DNA from: JAEUHM01 sp964538625
Lineage (GTDB): Bacteria > Verrucomicrobiota > Verrucomicrobiia > Verrucomicrobiales > Verrucomicrobiaceae
Reading direction: 5' to 3'
Assembly: GCA_964538625.1 (NCBI GenBank)
Contig: CAZIGH010000010.1
Location: 1 to 64,000, forward strand
Length of the DNA stretch: 64,000 bases
The notes beneath the pieces are model-generated. The model worked only from the letters and a program-made list of their open reading frames with translations. It was not told where the DNA came from and did not search any database. The stretch's first letter is position 1. Each line of letters opens with the position of its first letter. Positions 52,639 to 60,685 of the stretch are shown piece after piece. Both the position numbers and the translations under genes were made by a program.

Positions 52639-53187
52639 CTACTCTTCCTCAGACCAGAGGGCTGGGTTGACGAAGGCGTCTTGTGCGCTGACGCGGGAGC
52701 TGGTGCCGGCTACGGCGGCGAGTTGGAGGTCGGCATTGCTACGGAGGGCGGGGTAGAGCCATTCTTCGCCTGCGATTTGGAGCTTGGGGAGGAGGGCTGA
52801 ACCAGCGCGTTCGATTTCGAGGCTGAGGAGGACGCGGTCAGCGCCGGAGGCATTGCGACCGGTGAGCGGCTGTTCCAGCCAGCCGATGAGTCCGCTGTCG
52901 TTCATGATGTCCCAGATTTCACCGCGTTCGAGATCGATGCGGATGGCAAAGCCTGTGGGCTGGGGGAGCTGGCGGTTTTGGTTGAGATTGACTAGGCCGA
53001 AGATGACTTCGCTGAGCCCTGGAAGGACTTTGAGATCGATCTGGAATCCAAATCTGACGGGCGTGGCGGGGAGTGATTGGTCGCCGAAGCTGAGGAGCTC
53101 GAAGTCGCTGGAGTCCACTTGGGGGAGCTGGATGGGGGTAGAGGTGACAGGCATGGCGGGCGGAAAGGTCTTGGTGAAACTTGGCAT
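52639..53187 (-). CDS. Conserved hypothetical protein
   Basis: A 182-aa soluble protein without signal peptide or membrane helix. It is rich in hydrophobic beta-like stretches (VRFGFQIDLKVLPGLSEVIF, TGFAIRIDLERGEIWDIMND and RVLLSLEIERAG) and ends with the acidic tail WSEEE. I do not recognise the family. It is upstream of hldD on the same strand, 80 bp away, so it may share its transcript. The ATG at 53187 is preferred to an upstream start at 53226 because the extra codons lie in an AT-rich promoter-like stretch. Confidence 0.65.
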   Translation of the reverse strand: MPSFTKTFPPAMPVTSTPIQLPQVDSSDFELLSFGDQSLPATPVRFGFQIDLKVLPGLSEVIFGLVNLNQNRQLPQPTGFAIRIDLERGEIWDIMNDSGLIGWLEQPLTGRNASGADRVLLSLEIERAGSALLPKLQIAGEEWLYPALRSNADLQLAAVAGTSSRVSAQDAFVNPALWSEEE

Positions 53188-53215
53188 GGTTTGTTTAGAT
53201 GTGCAAAGTATTTCT

Positions 53216-53245
53216 GTATTATTCATAAAAATAGCAAATACTCAA
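53216..53245 (-). promoter_or_regulatory. Possible promoter for the hypothetical-hldD pair
   Basis: On the minus strand TTGAGT (53240-53245) and TAATAC (53216-53221) are 18 nt apart in an AT-rich island of about 60 bp that contrasts with its GC-rich surroundings. The rest of the 203-bp gap to the thioesterase gene shows nothing further. Confidence 0.35.
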
Positions 53246-53390
53246 TCGCAATCGTCGGTGTGGATTGGAGGCAGACGGTGTTGTGATGGGGGCGTATGGG
53301 GAAGCAGTTGGGCTGAGTGTGTCGGTGGAGGTGGGGACTGGCTGTGATGGCCGAGACTTGCGACGTGGGCGGGAGTGAAGACAATGCGGG

Positions 53391-53807
53391 ATGAAGCTTG
53401 GGAAGACACGCTTTGAGACGGCCCTTCAGGTGAGGCCAGATGATCTGGATTTTTTCCGGCATGTGCACAGCAGCCGATACTTGGACTATGTGCTTGCGGC
53501 GAGGTTTGAGCAGATGGAGCGCTGTTATGGGCTGTCGATGCAGGCGTTTTTGGCGCGTGAGTTGGGCTGGGTGGTGAAGGTTTCCCACTTTGAGTATAGA
53601 CGTCCGCTCGGGATGGCGGAGCATTTTGTGGTGGGCACCTGGGTGGAGGAGATTCGCGGTTCGGATGCGGAGGTGCGGTTTGAGATCAAGCGTCGGGAGG
53701 ATGGCAAAGTGGCAGCTCTGGGATGGTGTGTGTTTACGCTGGTGGGGTTGAAGACGGGCAGGCCGGAACCGATGCCGGAGGATGTGAGGGAGGCGTACAG
53801 CATTTGA
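53391..53807 (+). CDS. Acyl-CoA thioesterase, 4HBT/YbgC type
   Basis: A 138-aa hot-dog-fold protein. The family signature is RPDDLDFFRHVHSSRYLDYV, with the catalytic Asp (DLDFFRHV) and the usual HVxxxxYL helix start. The second half has VSHFEYRRPLGMAEHFVVG and VRFEIKRREDGKVAALGW. It cleaves thioesters of CoA or acyl carrier protein; the substrate cannot be told from sequence. It lies upstream of eboE on the same strand with a 48-bp gap, so the two may be co-transcribed. Confidence 0.85.
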   Translation: MKLGKTRFETALQVRPDDLDFFRHVHSSRYLDYVLAARFEQMERCYGLSMQAFLARELGWVVKVSHFEYRRPLGMAEHFVVGTWVEEIRGSDAEVRFEIKRREDGKVAALGWCVFTLVGLKTGRPEPMPEDVREAYSI

Positions 53808-53855
53808 GGCGAGCTTGTCACGGGGCGGTGTCTTGCTAGCGTGACGGCCAATAGA

Positions 53856-55040
53856 ATGGAACTCAATCACGGCATACACCTGGGCTACTGCACGAACATT
53901 CATCGCGGGGAGACTTGGGAGGAGACTTGGCAGAAGCTGGAACAGCATACGATGGAGGTGCGCCGCCGTGTGCTGCCGCTGGACAAGCCGTATGGAATAG
54001 GGCTGCGGCTTGGGGAGCGTGCGGCGGTGGAGCTGAGCGGTTCGGCAAGCAGGCTGTTAGATTTCCAGAGATGGCTGGAGAGGAACAACAGTTATGTGTT
54101 CACCATCAACGGCTTTCCCTATGGGGCGTTCCATGGGACGAGGGTGAAGGAGCAGGTTTTCAAGCCGGACTGGAGTGAGAGGGAGCGCTTAGATTACACG
54201 TGCCTGCTATTTGACATCTTGGCGAAGCTGCTGCCGGAGGGGATGAGCGGAAGTGTGAGTACGCTCCCGGGTTCGCACAAGACTTTCGGTGTGGGTGGGG
54301 AAGAGATCGTGAGCATGTTCCGTCACTTGAGGTCATGCCGGGAGCATATTGAGAGGGTGAGCGTGGACACAGGACATGATTTGCACTTGGGCATGGAGCC
54401 GGAGCCTTTGGGTCTGTTTGAGACGACGGGTGAGGCGATCAAGTTCTTCGGCCTTTATCTGGATGAGTATCCGGAGGACAGGGACTTTCTTCGATATGTC
54501 GGCATCAACTATGATACCTGTCATCTGGCGATTGAGTATGAGGATGCGGGGGAGTCTCTGACGCGTTTGGTGGATCACGGGATGCGAGTGAGCAAGCTGC
54601 ACTTCAGCAATGCGCTCCGTCTGCGGCCGAACCCTGAGAACCTTGCACGGCTGGCTGCGTACCAGGAGCCGGTCTATTTTCACCAGGTCATCGCCCGTGA
54701 AGGGGACTTGCCGCTGAGGCGATTTGCGGATCTGGATCAGGCGCTGGAGCATGCGGAGAAGTTTCCTGGTGAAGTGGGGGATGAGTGGAGGGTGCATTTT
54801 CACATTCCACTTCATGCACGGCCAGCGGACGGTTTTGGTGATACGAGCGATCATCTGCTGGGGGCGATGGACTGGCTGGCGAGGAATCCCGGCCAATGCC
54901 AACACATTGAGATGGAGACTTATACTTGGGAGGTGCTTCCGGAGGTGATGCGCAGTGCCAGTGTGGAGGACCAGCTGGTGAAGGAGTATGAGTGGTGCCT
55001 TGCGGAGCTGAAGAAACGAGGGCTTGAACCGGTGGCGTAG
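53856..55040 (+). CDS. eboE: Metabolite traffic protein EboE (TIM-barrel)
   Basis: A 394-aa protein matching EboE: HGIHLGYCTNIHRGETWEET, NGFPYGAFHGTRVKEQVFKP, VSTLPGSHKTFG and HLGMEPEPLGLFETTGEAIK, then CHLAIEYED and HFHIPLHARPADGFG. The fold is a xylose isomerase-like TIM barrel. In ebo clusters EboE works with EboA, B, C, D and F in transport of metabolites such as scytonemin precursors to the periplasm. None of those partners is encoded beside it here. The nearest genes are a thioesterase and an Hsp33-type chaperone. The ATG at 53856 (MELNHGIHLGY) is preferred to the GTG at 53841. Confidence 0.85.
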   Translation: MELNHGIHLGYCTNIHRGETWEETWQKLEQHTMEVRRRVLPLDKPYGIGLRLGERAAVELSGSASRLLDFQRWLERNNSYVFTINGFPYGAFHGTRVKEQVFKPDWSERERLDYTCLLFDILAKLLPEGMSGSVSTLPGSHKTFGVGGEEIVSMFRHLRSCREHIERVSVDTGHDLHLGMEPEPLGLFETTGEAIKFFGLYLDEYPEDRDFLRYVGINYDTCHLAIEYEDAGESLTRLVDHGMRVSKLHFSNALRLRPNPENLARLAAYQEPVYFHQVIAREGDLPLRRFADLDQALEHAEKFPGEVGDEWRVHFHIPLHARPADGFGDTSDHLLGAMDWLARNPGQCQHIEMETYTWEVLPEVMRSASVEDQLVKEYEWCLAELKKRGLEPVA

Positions 55041-55058
55041 ATAGGAGATGACGATGCT

Positions 55059-55850
55059 ATGAGCCAGATGCTCAATGATGACCTTTCGACAGTGGAAGTG
55101 CAGTCCTACTATGTGAGGAGGCGCAATGCGCTACTGGTGCGTGGTCGATTCGGGCCACTCTTCATGGACTACTACCTGCACCTCATGCAGCACGGCATCA
55201 AGCATGAACACGCGGCAGACGACCGGCTGAAGATGGCGCTCTCTGCGCTGGCGCTTTATTTGGGTTCACGCCCGCAGGATGAGACCACGGCATGGACGAT
55301 CAACCTTTCACGTCCGCTGATGAACGTGTTCGTGACAGGTGGTTCTAGGCCTGGGCGCGTGACTGGAAGAGTGTTCACTGAGGATGTGCGCGACAGTGGG
55401 AAGGGACTGTTCATCTCTCAGGTCACCCGTCCTCATCACCAGAGTCGGCAGAGCATGGTGGAGACGCAAGGCAGTGATGTGCTGGAGATGGTGGAGCACT
55501 TTTATGCGCAGAGCGAGCAGAGGATGACGCGGTTCTTTCCCGGGCCGAATGAGGAACTGACCATGCTGACGGCTGAACCTGACTGCGATGAGGAGTGGCT
55601 GATGTCGTTGGCACCGGATGAGGTGGCATCCATAGGCGAGAGGGAGCATTTGACGCTTTTGGAAACACGTGGGTACCGGTTCGAGTGCGGGTGCAGTGTG
55701 GACCGGTTGTATCCTCTGCTGGGACGGCTCAGTGAAGAGGATCTGGAGCACATTTTTGCGGACGGGTTGGCTACGATCACTTGTCCGCGCTGTGCAGCGG
55801 TTTACCAGACGCCGCAGGAGCACTTTGAGGAGTGGAGGAGGCAGCAGTGA
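55059..55850 (+). CDS. hslO: Hsp33-type redox-regulated chaperone
   Basis: A 263-aa protein. The C-terminal zinc switch is intact, with C-x-C in FECGCSVDR and, 29 residues later, C-x-x-C in TITCPRCAAVYQ. E. coli Hsp33 has the same order and nearly the same spacing. The N-terminal substrate-binding domain includes HAADDRLKMALSALALYLGS and LMNVFVTGGSRPGRVTGRVF. Hsp33 is activated by oxidation and holds unfolding proteins during oxidative stress in the cytosol. The N-terminal domain is divergent and somewhat shorter than usual, but the zinc site leaves little doubt. The gene ends exactly where ispE ends on the other strand, with no spacer. Confidence 0.88.
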   Translation: MSQMLNDDLSTVEVQSYYVRRRNALLVRGRFGPLFMDYYLHLMQHGIKHEHAADDRLKMALSALALYLGSRPQDETTAWTINLSRPLMNVFVTGGSRPGRVTGRVFTEDVRDSGKGLFISQVTRPHHQSRQSMVETQGSDVLEMVEHFYAQSEQRMTRFFPGPNEELTMLTAEPDCDEEWLMSLAPDEVASIGEREHLTLLETRGYRFECGCSVDRLYPLLGRLSEEDLEHIFADGLATITCPRCAAVYQTPQEHFEEWRRQQ

Positions 55851-56684
55851 TCAGACGGCAAGGGTGGCTTGCTGGATCCAGGTGTGGTCTCCGCAGTAGG
55901 CTTTTGCCGCTTCTTGGAGTGCTTGGGCGTCGGAGTTTTCCTTGAGGACGGCGAACATGGTGGCGCCGGAGCCGGACATGAGAGCTGCGGCTACCTGCGG
56001 CTGCTCGAGGAGCCACATTTTGAGACTGGCGAGGTGGAGATGCTTTTCGAATACGGGGCGCTCAAGGTCGTTCACCATCTCACCCCAGGGGCAGACTTGT
56101 GGTGCGTAGAGCACGCCTTGAAGCTCTTTGGAGGAGGCCCAGTGCTGGTAAGCCCAGGGTGTAGGGATGCCGAAAGCGGGCTTGATGAGGAGAAAGCGCA
56201 ACTTCCAGGGGAAGGGAACGGGAGTCACGTGCTCTCCGCGTCCGGTGGCGTCGCATACGCTGCGGTGGAGGAAGAATGGCACATCGGATCCGATCTCCGC
56301 CGCCACTTGACTCAGGGCTTGGAGCGACAGGGGGGGGTTCAGACAGTCGTTGATGGCCATGAGTACGGTGGCGGCATCACTGCTGCCGCCGCCCAGACCT
56401 GCACCGGAGGGCGTCTTTTTTTCCAGGTGAATGCGCCAGTGCCCCGAAACCGTTGCATTACGCTGGAGGGCTCGCACTGCTTTGATGACGAGGTTGGTTT
56501 CATCAACGGGCAGGCTTGGATCACTGCATGTGAAGGAGATGCGGTCCGGACCGTCCTCGTGTTCGATTTGCAAATCATCGCCAAAGTCCAGCGGGATCAT
56601 GCGGGTGGCGATTTCGTGGAAGCCATCTGGGCGCTTGTTGAGCACGCGGAGATGAAGATTGAGTTTGGCAGGAGCGCGGAACAT
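55851..56684 (-). CDS. ispE: 4-diphosphocytidyl-2-C-methyl-D-erythritol kinase
   Basis: A 277-aa GHMP kinase of the MEP isoprenoid pathway. It phosphorylates CDP-ME at the 2-hydroxyl. The opening APAKLNLHLRVLNKRPDGFH and the ATP-binding loop TPSGAGLGGGSSDAATVL are diagnostic, together with GSDVPFFL and the C-terminal MSGSGATMFAV. The length is as expected (about 280 aa). The start at 56684 gives MFRAPAKLN. It is downstream of pgeF on the same strand with a 10-bp gap, so the two are probably co-transcribed. Confidence 0.95.
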   Translation of the reverse strand: MFRAPAKLNLHLRVLNKRPDGFHEIATRMIPLDFGDDLQIEHEDGPDRISFTCSDPSLPVDETNLVIKAVRALQRNATVSGHWRIHLEKKTPSGAGLGGGSSDAATVLMAINDCLNPPLSLQALSQVAAEIGSDVPFFLHRSVCDATGRGEHVTPVPFPWKLRFLLIKPAFGIPTPWAYQHWASSKELQGVLYAPQVCPWGEMVNDLERPVFEKHLHLASLKMWLLEQPQVAAALMSGSGATMFAVLKENSDAQALQEAAKAYCGDHTWIQQATLAV

Positions 56685-56694
56685 GGGCGGGTGG

Positions 56695-57339
56695 TCAGGA
56701 CGGCCAGCCTAGCAGAGCCAACATGCGGCCGGTCCTGCCGCGTTCCATGCGGTAGGAATAGAAGCGCTGCAAGTCCGAGCCGGTGCACAAACCGCAATCC
56801 GCCAGATGCTGAGGGCTCACGCCTGAAGCGAGGCAGTCGGCCCGGATTTGGGCAGCGAAGTCGATCTCATACTTTGGGGGGCGGATGCAGGGACTGATTT
56901 GAACCAGAACGTCACCGGCCTCTACGCCGAAACGCTCCTGCATGAGCCGGAGTGCGTTGGGCACGATGCCGAGCTCACTGCCTTTCTTTCCGGAGTGGAC
57001 CAGCCCGATAGCCCTGCCGTGTTTGTCTGCCAGGTAAACGGCGGCGCAGTCCGCCACGTAGATGCCCAGTGCAAGTCCTCGGCTAGCGGTGATGAGGCCA
57101 TCCACACCGGCGTTGAGTGCGGGGCTGGATTCGTGGACCGCTTCGATGTCCGCTCCATGGACCTGCTCTGCTAGGCGCAAGGCACCGGGCTGAAAACCCA
57201 GGCGGGTGACCTCCTCCTCATGCCACGCTCTGAGCCGTGCCACTGCTTCCTCGCGCTCCACGTCCACCGGCACGCTTTCCGCGCGAAGCAGGAACAGGTG
57301 AGCGAGATCCGGAGGGGAGGAGAGGAGTGGAAAGGTCAT
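56695..57339 (-). CDS. pgeF: Multicopper-oxidase-like laccase-domain protein (YfiH/PgeF family)
   Basis: A 214-aa cytosolic protein of the YfiH/YlmD family. The three conserved residues are seen in LAEQVHGADI (His), YVADCAAVYLAD (Cys) and IGLVHSGKKGSELG (His), followed by SPCIRPPKYEID. Members act as purine nucleoside phosphorylases or, as PgeF in E. coli, as peptidoglycan editing factors; older databases call them polyphenol oxidases. The usual HAGWRG turn reads HSGKKG here. The ATG at 57339 gives MTFPLLSSPP; ATG 57345 is equally possible. It faces the beta-helix gene divergently across 45 bp. Confidence 0.88.
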   Translation of the reverse strand: MTFPLLSSPPDLAHLFLLRAESVPVDVEREEAVARLRAWHEEEVTRLGFQPGALRLAEQVHGADIEAVHESSPALNAGVDGLITASRGLALGIYVADCAAVYLADKHGRAIGLVHSGKKGSELGIVPNALRLMQERFGVEAGDVLVQISPCIRPPKYEIDFAAQIRADCLASGVSPQHLADCGLCTGSDLQRFYSYRMERGRTGRMLALLGWPS

Positions 57340-57384
57340 TCGCATGGGTGCCATCGAAACATCGTTTTGAGGATTGTGCATCTG

Positions 57385-58488
57385 ATGAAACAAGTGACGA
57401 GGGCAGGGGCGTTTTGTGGGTGCATGTCTGGTTTTGGTCCCATTTTTTCTTTCTTTGTCTTCTCATGTGGTGCGCTCGCGGCGGAGGAGATCATCGTTCG
57501 GGATGCTCAGCAGCTTCGGCAGGTTCTGGGGCGTTTGAAGGATGGCGACGTGTTGCGCATCGCCCCGGGCGAGTATCCGGGGGGGAATCATGTCGTGGGT
57601 GTGAAAGGACTCAAGGTGCAGGCGCTGGATCCTGCTCAGCCGCCGATGTTCAAAGGAGGTCAAGTGGGGTGGCACTTCAGTCGGTGTCCGGGCTTGCATT
57701 TCAGTCATGTGAAGGTGAGCGGTCAAAGCGACAATGGCATCAACCTCGACGACGGCGGTGCGGAGAAGCCTCTGGTGACAGGCATCGTGGTCGAGCATGT
57801 GGAGGTGACCGAGATCGGACCGAAGGGGAACCACGATGCGGTGAAGTGCTCTGGCCTCACGGGTGCCACTATCCAAGATTGTCGTATCGAAGGCTGGGGC
57901 GGACAGGGGATTGACTTCGTGGGCTGTCATGACTCCGTGATCCGCCGCTGTCACTTCGTAGGCAGGGAGGGATTCAGCGCCACGGCGGCCGTTCAGCTGA
58001 AGGGAGGGACATCCAACGTCGTCGTGGAGCATTGCATGTTCGACGATGCGGGTCAGCGTCCCGTCAATGCGGGAGGCTCCACGGGGCTGCCCTTCTTTCG
58101 CCCTCTCGGAGCCAAGTATGAAGCGCGAGATCTGGTGCTTCGGCACAATGAAATACGCGGCAGTCAGTGCGCGGTGGCGTTCGTGGGTGTGGATGGGGCG
58201 GTGTTTGAGCACAACACCGTGATCGATCCCAGTCACTATATCATCCGCATTTTGCAGGAGACGAAGGAGGAGGGTTTTGTGCCGTGTCGGAACGTGGTCG
58301 TGCAGAACAACCGGTTTACCTTCCGGCGAGGGGGACTCCGAGGGGAAGTGAACGTGGGTGAGGGCACCGCGCCGGAGACGTTTCGGTTTCTCAACAATCA
58401 CTGGCTGGCGGAGGACGATCCGGCGCGCTCGCGGCCTCGGCTTCCGGTGGAAGAGGTGGGTGGCAAGTATGGGCTGAGCGAACGTTAG
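57385..58488 (+). CDS. Secreted right-handed beta-helix protein
   Basis: A 367-aa protein with a signal peptide (FGPIFSFFVFSCGALAAEE; cleavage after ALA). It consists of short repeating turns typical of pectate-lyase-like right-handed beta-helices: VVEHVEVTEIGPKGNHDAVK, TIQDCRIEGWGGQGIDFVGC, DSVIRRCHFVGREGFS, VVEHCMFDDAGQRPVN and VVQNNRFTFRRGG. This fold occurs in polysaccharide lyases, epimerases and adhesins; I see no clear lyase catalytic residues. A shorter start at 57424 would also give a signal peptide. It converges with the acyltransferase gene, and the two stop codons overlap. Confidence 0.8.
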   Translation: MKQVTRAGAFCGCMSGFGPIFSFFVFSCGALAAEEIIVRDAQQLRQVLGRLKDGDVLRIAPGEYPGGNHVVGVKGLKVQALDPAQPPMFKGGQVGWHFSRCPGLHFSHVKVSGQSDNGINLDDGGAEKPLVTGIVVEHVEVTEIGPKGNHDAVKCSGLTGATIQDCRIEGWGGQGIDFVGCHDSVIRRCHFVGREGFSATAAVQLKGGTSNVVVEHCMFDDAGQRPVNAGGSTGLPFFRPLGAKYEARDLVLRHNEIRGSQCAVAFVGVDGAVFEHNTVIDPSHYIIRILQETKEEGFVPCRNVVVQNNRFTFRRGGLRGEVNVGEGTAPETFRFLNNHWLAEDDPARSRPRLPVEEVGGKYGLSER

Positions 58489-59441
58489 ATGCGTCCGCTG
58501 AGGAGTTTTTCGAATGCGGAGCTGACGTTGGCGTAGGTGGGATATTCGGTGTCCGTTTCGTGCCGCGGGCGGTAGCGCCAGTGTTTGTACATCCACATCC
58601 ACCACTGAGGGTGTTGGCGGATTTCGCTTTCAAAGACGTCCCAGACGCGCTGAGTGGCGGCCTCGTCCGACTCGTCAGGCCGCACCTCCATGGGGTCGAA
58701 GACCATCACCTCGTAGCGTCCGTCTGGCAGGGGGCGGCAGACAGCCGGTAGGATGACGAGACCGAGTCGGCGGGCCAGCACGACGTGGAGCTTGGTCACG
58801 CTGATGAGGCGGCCGAAGGAGCGGATGACGGCTGCGGCCTTGCTGGGCTTCACGTTGAGGTCGGTGAGCAGGGCTACATTGCCGCCTTTGGCGAGCGTTT
58901 TGATGAGGCGGAGCATGGCACCATCCTGCGCGATGATTCGGTGACCGGTAGAAGCGCGGGCGGAGGAGAAAATGCTTGTGAGATCCGGGTTCTTGAAGTC
59001 CTGCGCCACGATGGTGATGCATCTGCCCGTGTAGCCCCAGACGAGGCTTGCCAGCTCGAAGTTTCCGTAGTGCGGCGTGACCCAGATGACGCCGCGCTTT
59101 CGTGTGGCCTCCAGCGCATCAGGGTCGCGCACGTTCATGATGAAATGCTGCTGCCACTGGCTGGCTGGCACGGAGCCACACCAGAAGAGATCTGCAAAGG
59201 TGCGTGCGAAGTTTTGATAAGCGGCGCGGACGAGGCGATGACATTCCCACCAGGATTTCGTGCCGTTGAAGGCGATGCGAATGTTCTCCACACCGTCTGC
59301 ACGTCCGCGGTAGTCCACTATCCATGCGAGAGTACCCACGACGCGGCAAAGCACGAGGATGAGATGACGTGGCAATGTCTGCATGAGCCAGGCCATGAAG
59401 CGGATGGCCTGGAGCTCGATGAAATACCTTAGCTTCTTCAC
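58485..59441 (-). CDS. LpxL-type lysophospholipid/lipid A acyltransferase
   Basis: A 318-aa membrane-associated enzyme of the LpxL/HtrB family, which adds secondary acyl chains to lipid A. It has an N-terminal hydrophobic helix (RHLILVLCRVVGTLAWIVDY), the HX4E catalytic motif HYGNFE (H124 and E129), GGNVALLTDLNV and RRLGLVILPAVCRP, and the C-terminal WMWMYKHWRYRP segment typical of the family. Together with hldD in this window it points to an LPS-containing outer membrane. The start codon appears to be GTG at 59441. It is divergent from the M42 peptidase gene, 41 bp away. Confidence 0.88.
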   Translation of the reverse strand: MKKLRYFIELQAIRFMAWLMQTLPRHLILVLCRVVGTLAWIVDYRGRADGVENIRIAFNGTKSWWECHRLVRAAYQNFARTFADLFWCGSVPASQWQQHFIMNVRDPDALEATRKRGVIWVTPHYGNFELASLVWGYTGRCITIVAQDFKNPDLTSIFSSARASTGHRIIAQDGAMLRLIKTLAKGGNVALLTDLNVKPSKAAAVIRSFGRLISVTKLHVVLARRLGLVILPAVCRPLPDGRYEVMVFDPMEVRPDESDEAATQRVWDVFESEIRQHPQWWMWMYKHWRYRPRHETDTEYPTYANVSSAFEKLLSGRI

Positions 59442-59482
59442 GATGAGGGTTGAGACTTCAAAAAACGGGCTACACTGATGGC

Positions 59483-60487
59483 ATGGCCTTCCCCCCGCTG
59501 ACCACCATTCTCAAGAAGATTTTGAAACAACCCACGGCTCCGTTCCACGAGTATTTCGTGCGCGAGGAGTTGCAGGCCATGCTCAAGGAAGTGCCTCATG
59601 TGAAGACGAAGGTGGACAAGTATGGCAATCTGCTGGCCACGTATAAGCATGGCAAAAAACGGAGCGTGCCCACCTGGGTACTCGCCGCGCACATGGACCA
59701 CCCGGCTTTCGTGCAGAAGCCGGATGGCAAGGGTGAATATGACTTCCTTGGCGGTGTGGCCCAGGCCGTGCTGGACGACGGGCTGAAGCGCAAGCTGCGC
59801 AAGCCGGTGAAGGGCACCCCGATCGCGGTGTGGAACTTCCCCGTGGAGATCAGTAAGGAACGGGTAAGTGCCACGGCCTGTGATGACTTGATCAACTGCG
59901 CCACCATCGTGGCCACCTTCATGGAGATGGCGAGCCTCAATATGGAGACCACGATGCATGCGGTGTTCACCCGTGCGGAGGAGGTGGGCTGGCTGGGAGC
60001 CTGGCACATCGGCGAGAACTGGCCCTTCGACAAGGAAGACGTGTTTCTCTCCCTTGAGACTTCACGGCCGGTCAATGGTGCCTTGTTTGGCGCTGGTCCG
60101 GTGATTCGTGTGGGTGACCGGCTCTCCATTTTCGATTCTGAAGCGGTGGCTGTGCTCATGCGCACGGCAGCGGAGCAGGGGATTCGCGTGCAGCGCTGCC
60201 TCTTAGACGCGGGGGCCTGTGAGGCCACGGCGATGCAGGCGCTGGGCGTTCGCAGCGCGGGCATCTCCATTCCACTCGGGAACTACCACAATACGTCGGA
60301 AGACAAGACTCTTCAGCCGGAGTATGTGATGATGGAGGATGTGAAGGCGCTGATACGCCTTCTCACTGCCCTTGCCGTGGCACGGCAGCCCATCAGTCCA
60401 TTGCGCACCGTTCGTGAGCGGGTGGAGATTCGGCAGGAGGAATACAAGGCTCATTACAAGGCAGGCAGCAAAGGATTCGGTAAGTAG
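59483..60487 (+). CDS. M42-type metallo-aminopeptidase
   Basis: A 334-aa protein of the M42/M18/M20 metallopeptidase clan. The metal and catalytic motifs are WVLAAHMDHPAFV, the central Asp in ATACDDLINCATIV, TRAEEVGWLGAWH (Glu pair), and SLETSRPV, with a final His in PLGNYHNTSEDK. Such enzymes are cytosolic di-zinc or cobalt aminopeptidases. The length (about 340 aa) fits the M42 family. The ATG at 59483 gives MAFPPLTTILKKI; a longer frame to 59450 is open but adds no recognisable sequence. It is followed by 198 bp without a gene. Confidence 0.88.
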   Translation: MAFPPLTTILKKILKQPTAPFHEYFVREELQAMLKEVPHVKTKVDKYGNLLATYKHGKKRSVPTWVLAAHMDHPAFVQKPDGKGEYDFLGGVAQAVLDDGLKRKLRKPVKGTPIAVWNFPVEISKERVSATACDDLINCATIVATFMEMASLNMETTMHAVFTRAEEVGWLGAWHIGENWPFDKEDVFLSLETSRPVNGALFGAGPVIRVGDRLSIFDSEAVAVLMRTAAEQGIRVQRCLLDAGACEATAMQALGVRSAGISIPLGNYHNTSEDKTLQPEYVMMEDVKALIRLLTALAVARQPISPLRTVRERVEIRQEEYKAHYKAGSKGFGK

Positions 60488-60685
60488 TCCGCTGGTGGGG
60501 GCGGGCGGCGGCCCACTCGCTGCGGGGGCGGGCCACGGAGGTTATGCCAAGGGTGAGGTAAAGCCTCCGTTTTGCGGGAAGAAGTGCACCCGTTGCGGGG
60601 TGGATGGCGTGGCAAGACTGATTGTTACTTGCTTAATATTTATGGTAAGTATATTATTGCCAAAAATTGAATCCGCCGCGCCTTC
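60488..60685. promoter_or_regulatory. Intergenic region with AT-rich promoter-like end
   Basis: The left part is very GC-rich and contains the direct repeat GGGGGCGGGC twice (near 60497 and 60524), with a weak GTGGG/CCCAC hairpin and no U tract. The right part (60617-60675) is AT-rich, with TTGTTA (60622-60627) and TAAGTA (60646-60651) 18 nt apart as a candidate promoter for the next gene. No small ORF with support was seen. Confidence 0.35.

Noticed and set aside
478..53200. Apparent excess of G over C on the plus strand near 0.5-3 kb and 50-53 kb regardless of gene direction
   Set aside because: Judged only from a few lines (for example 25 G to 13 C at 961-1020 and 23 G to 14 C at 51001-51060, against 20 G to 19 C at 33361-33420). 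A cumulative GC-skew plot is required before claiming a break.
53856..55040. EboE homologue taken as evidence for a scytonemin-like pathway
   Set aside because: No other ebo or pigment biosynthesis gene is in the window; ebo genes occur in many phyla with different products.
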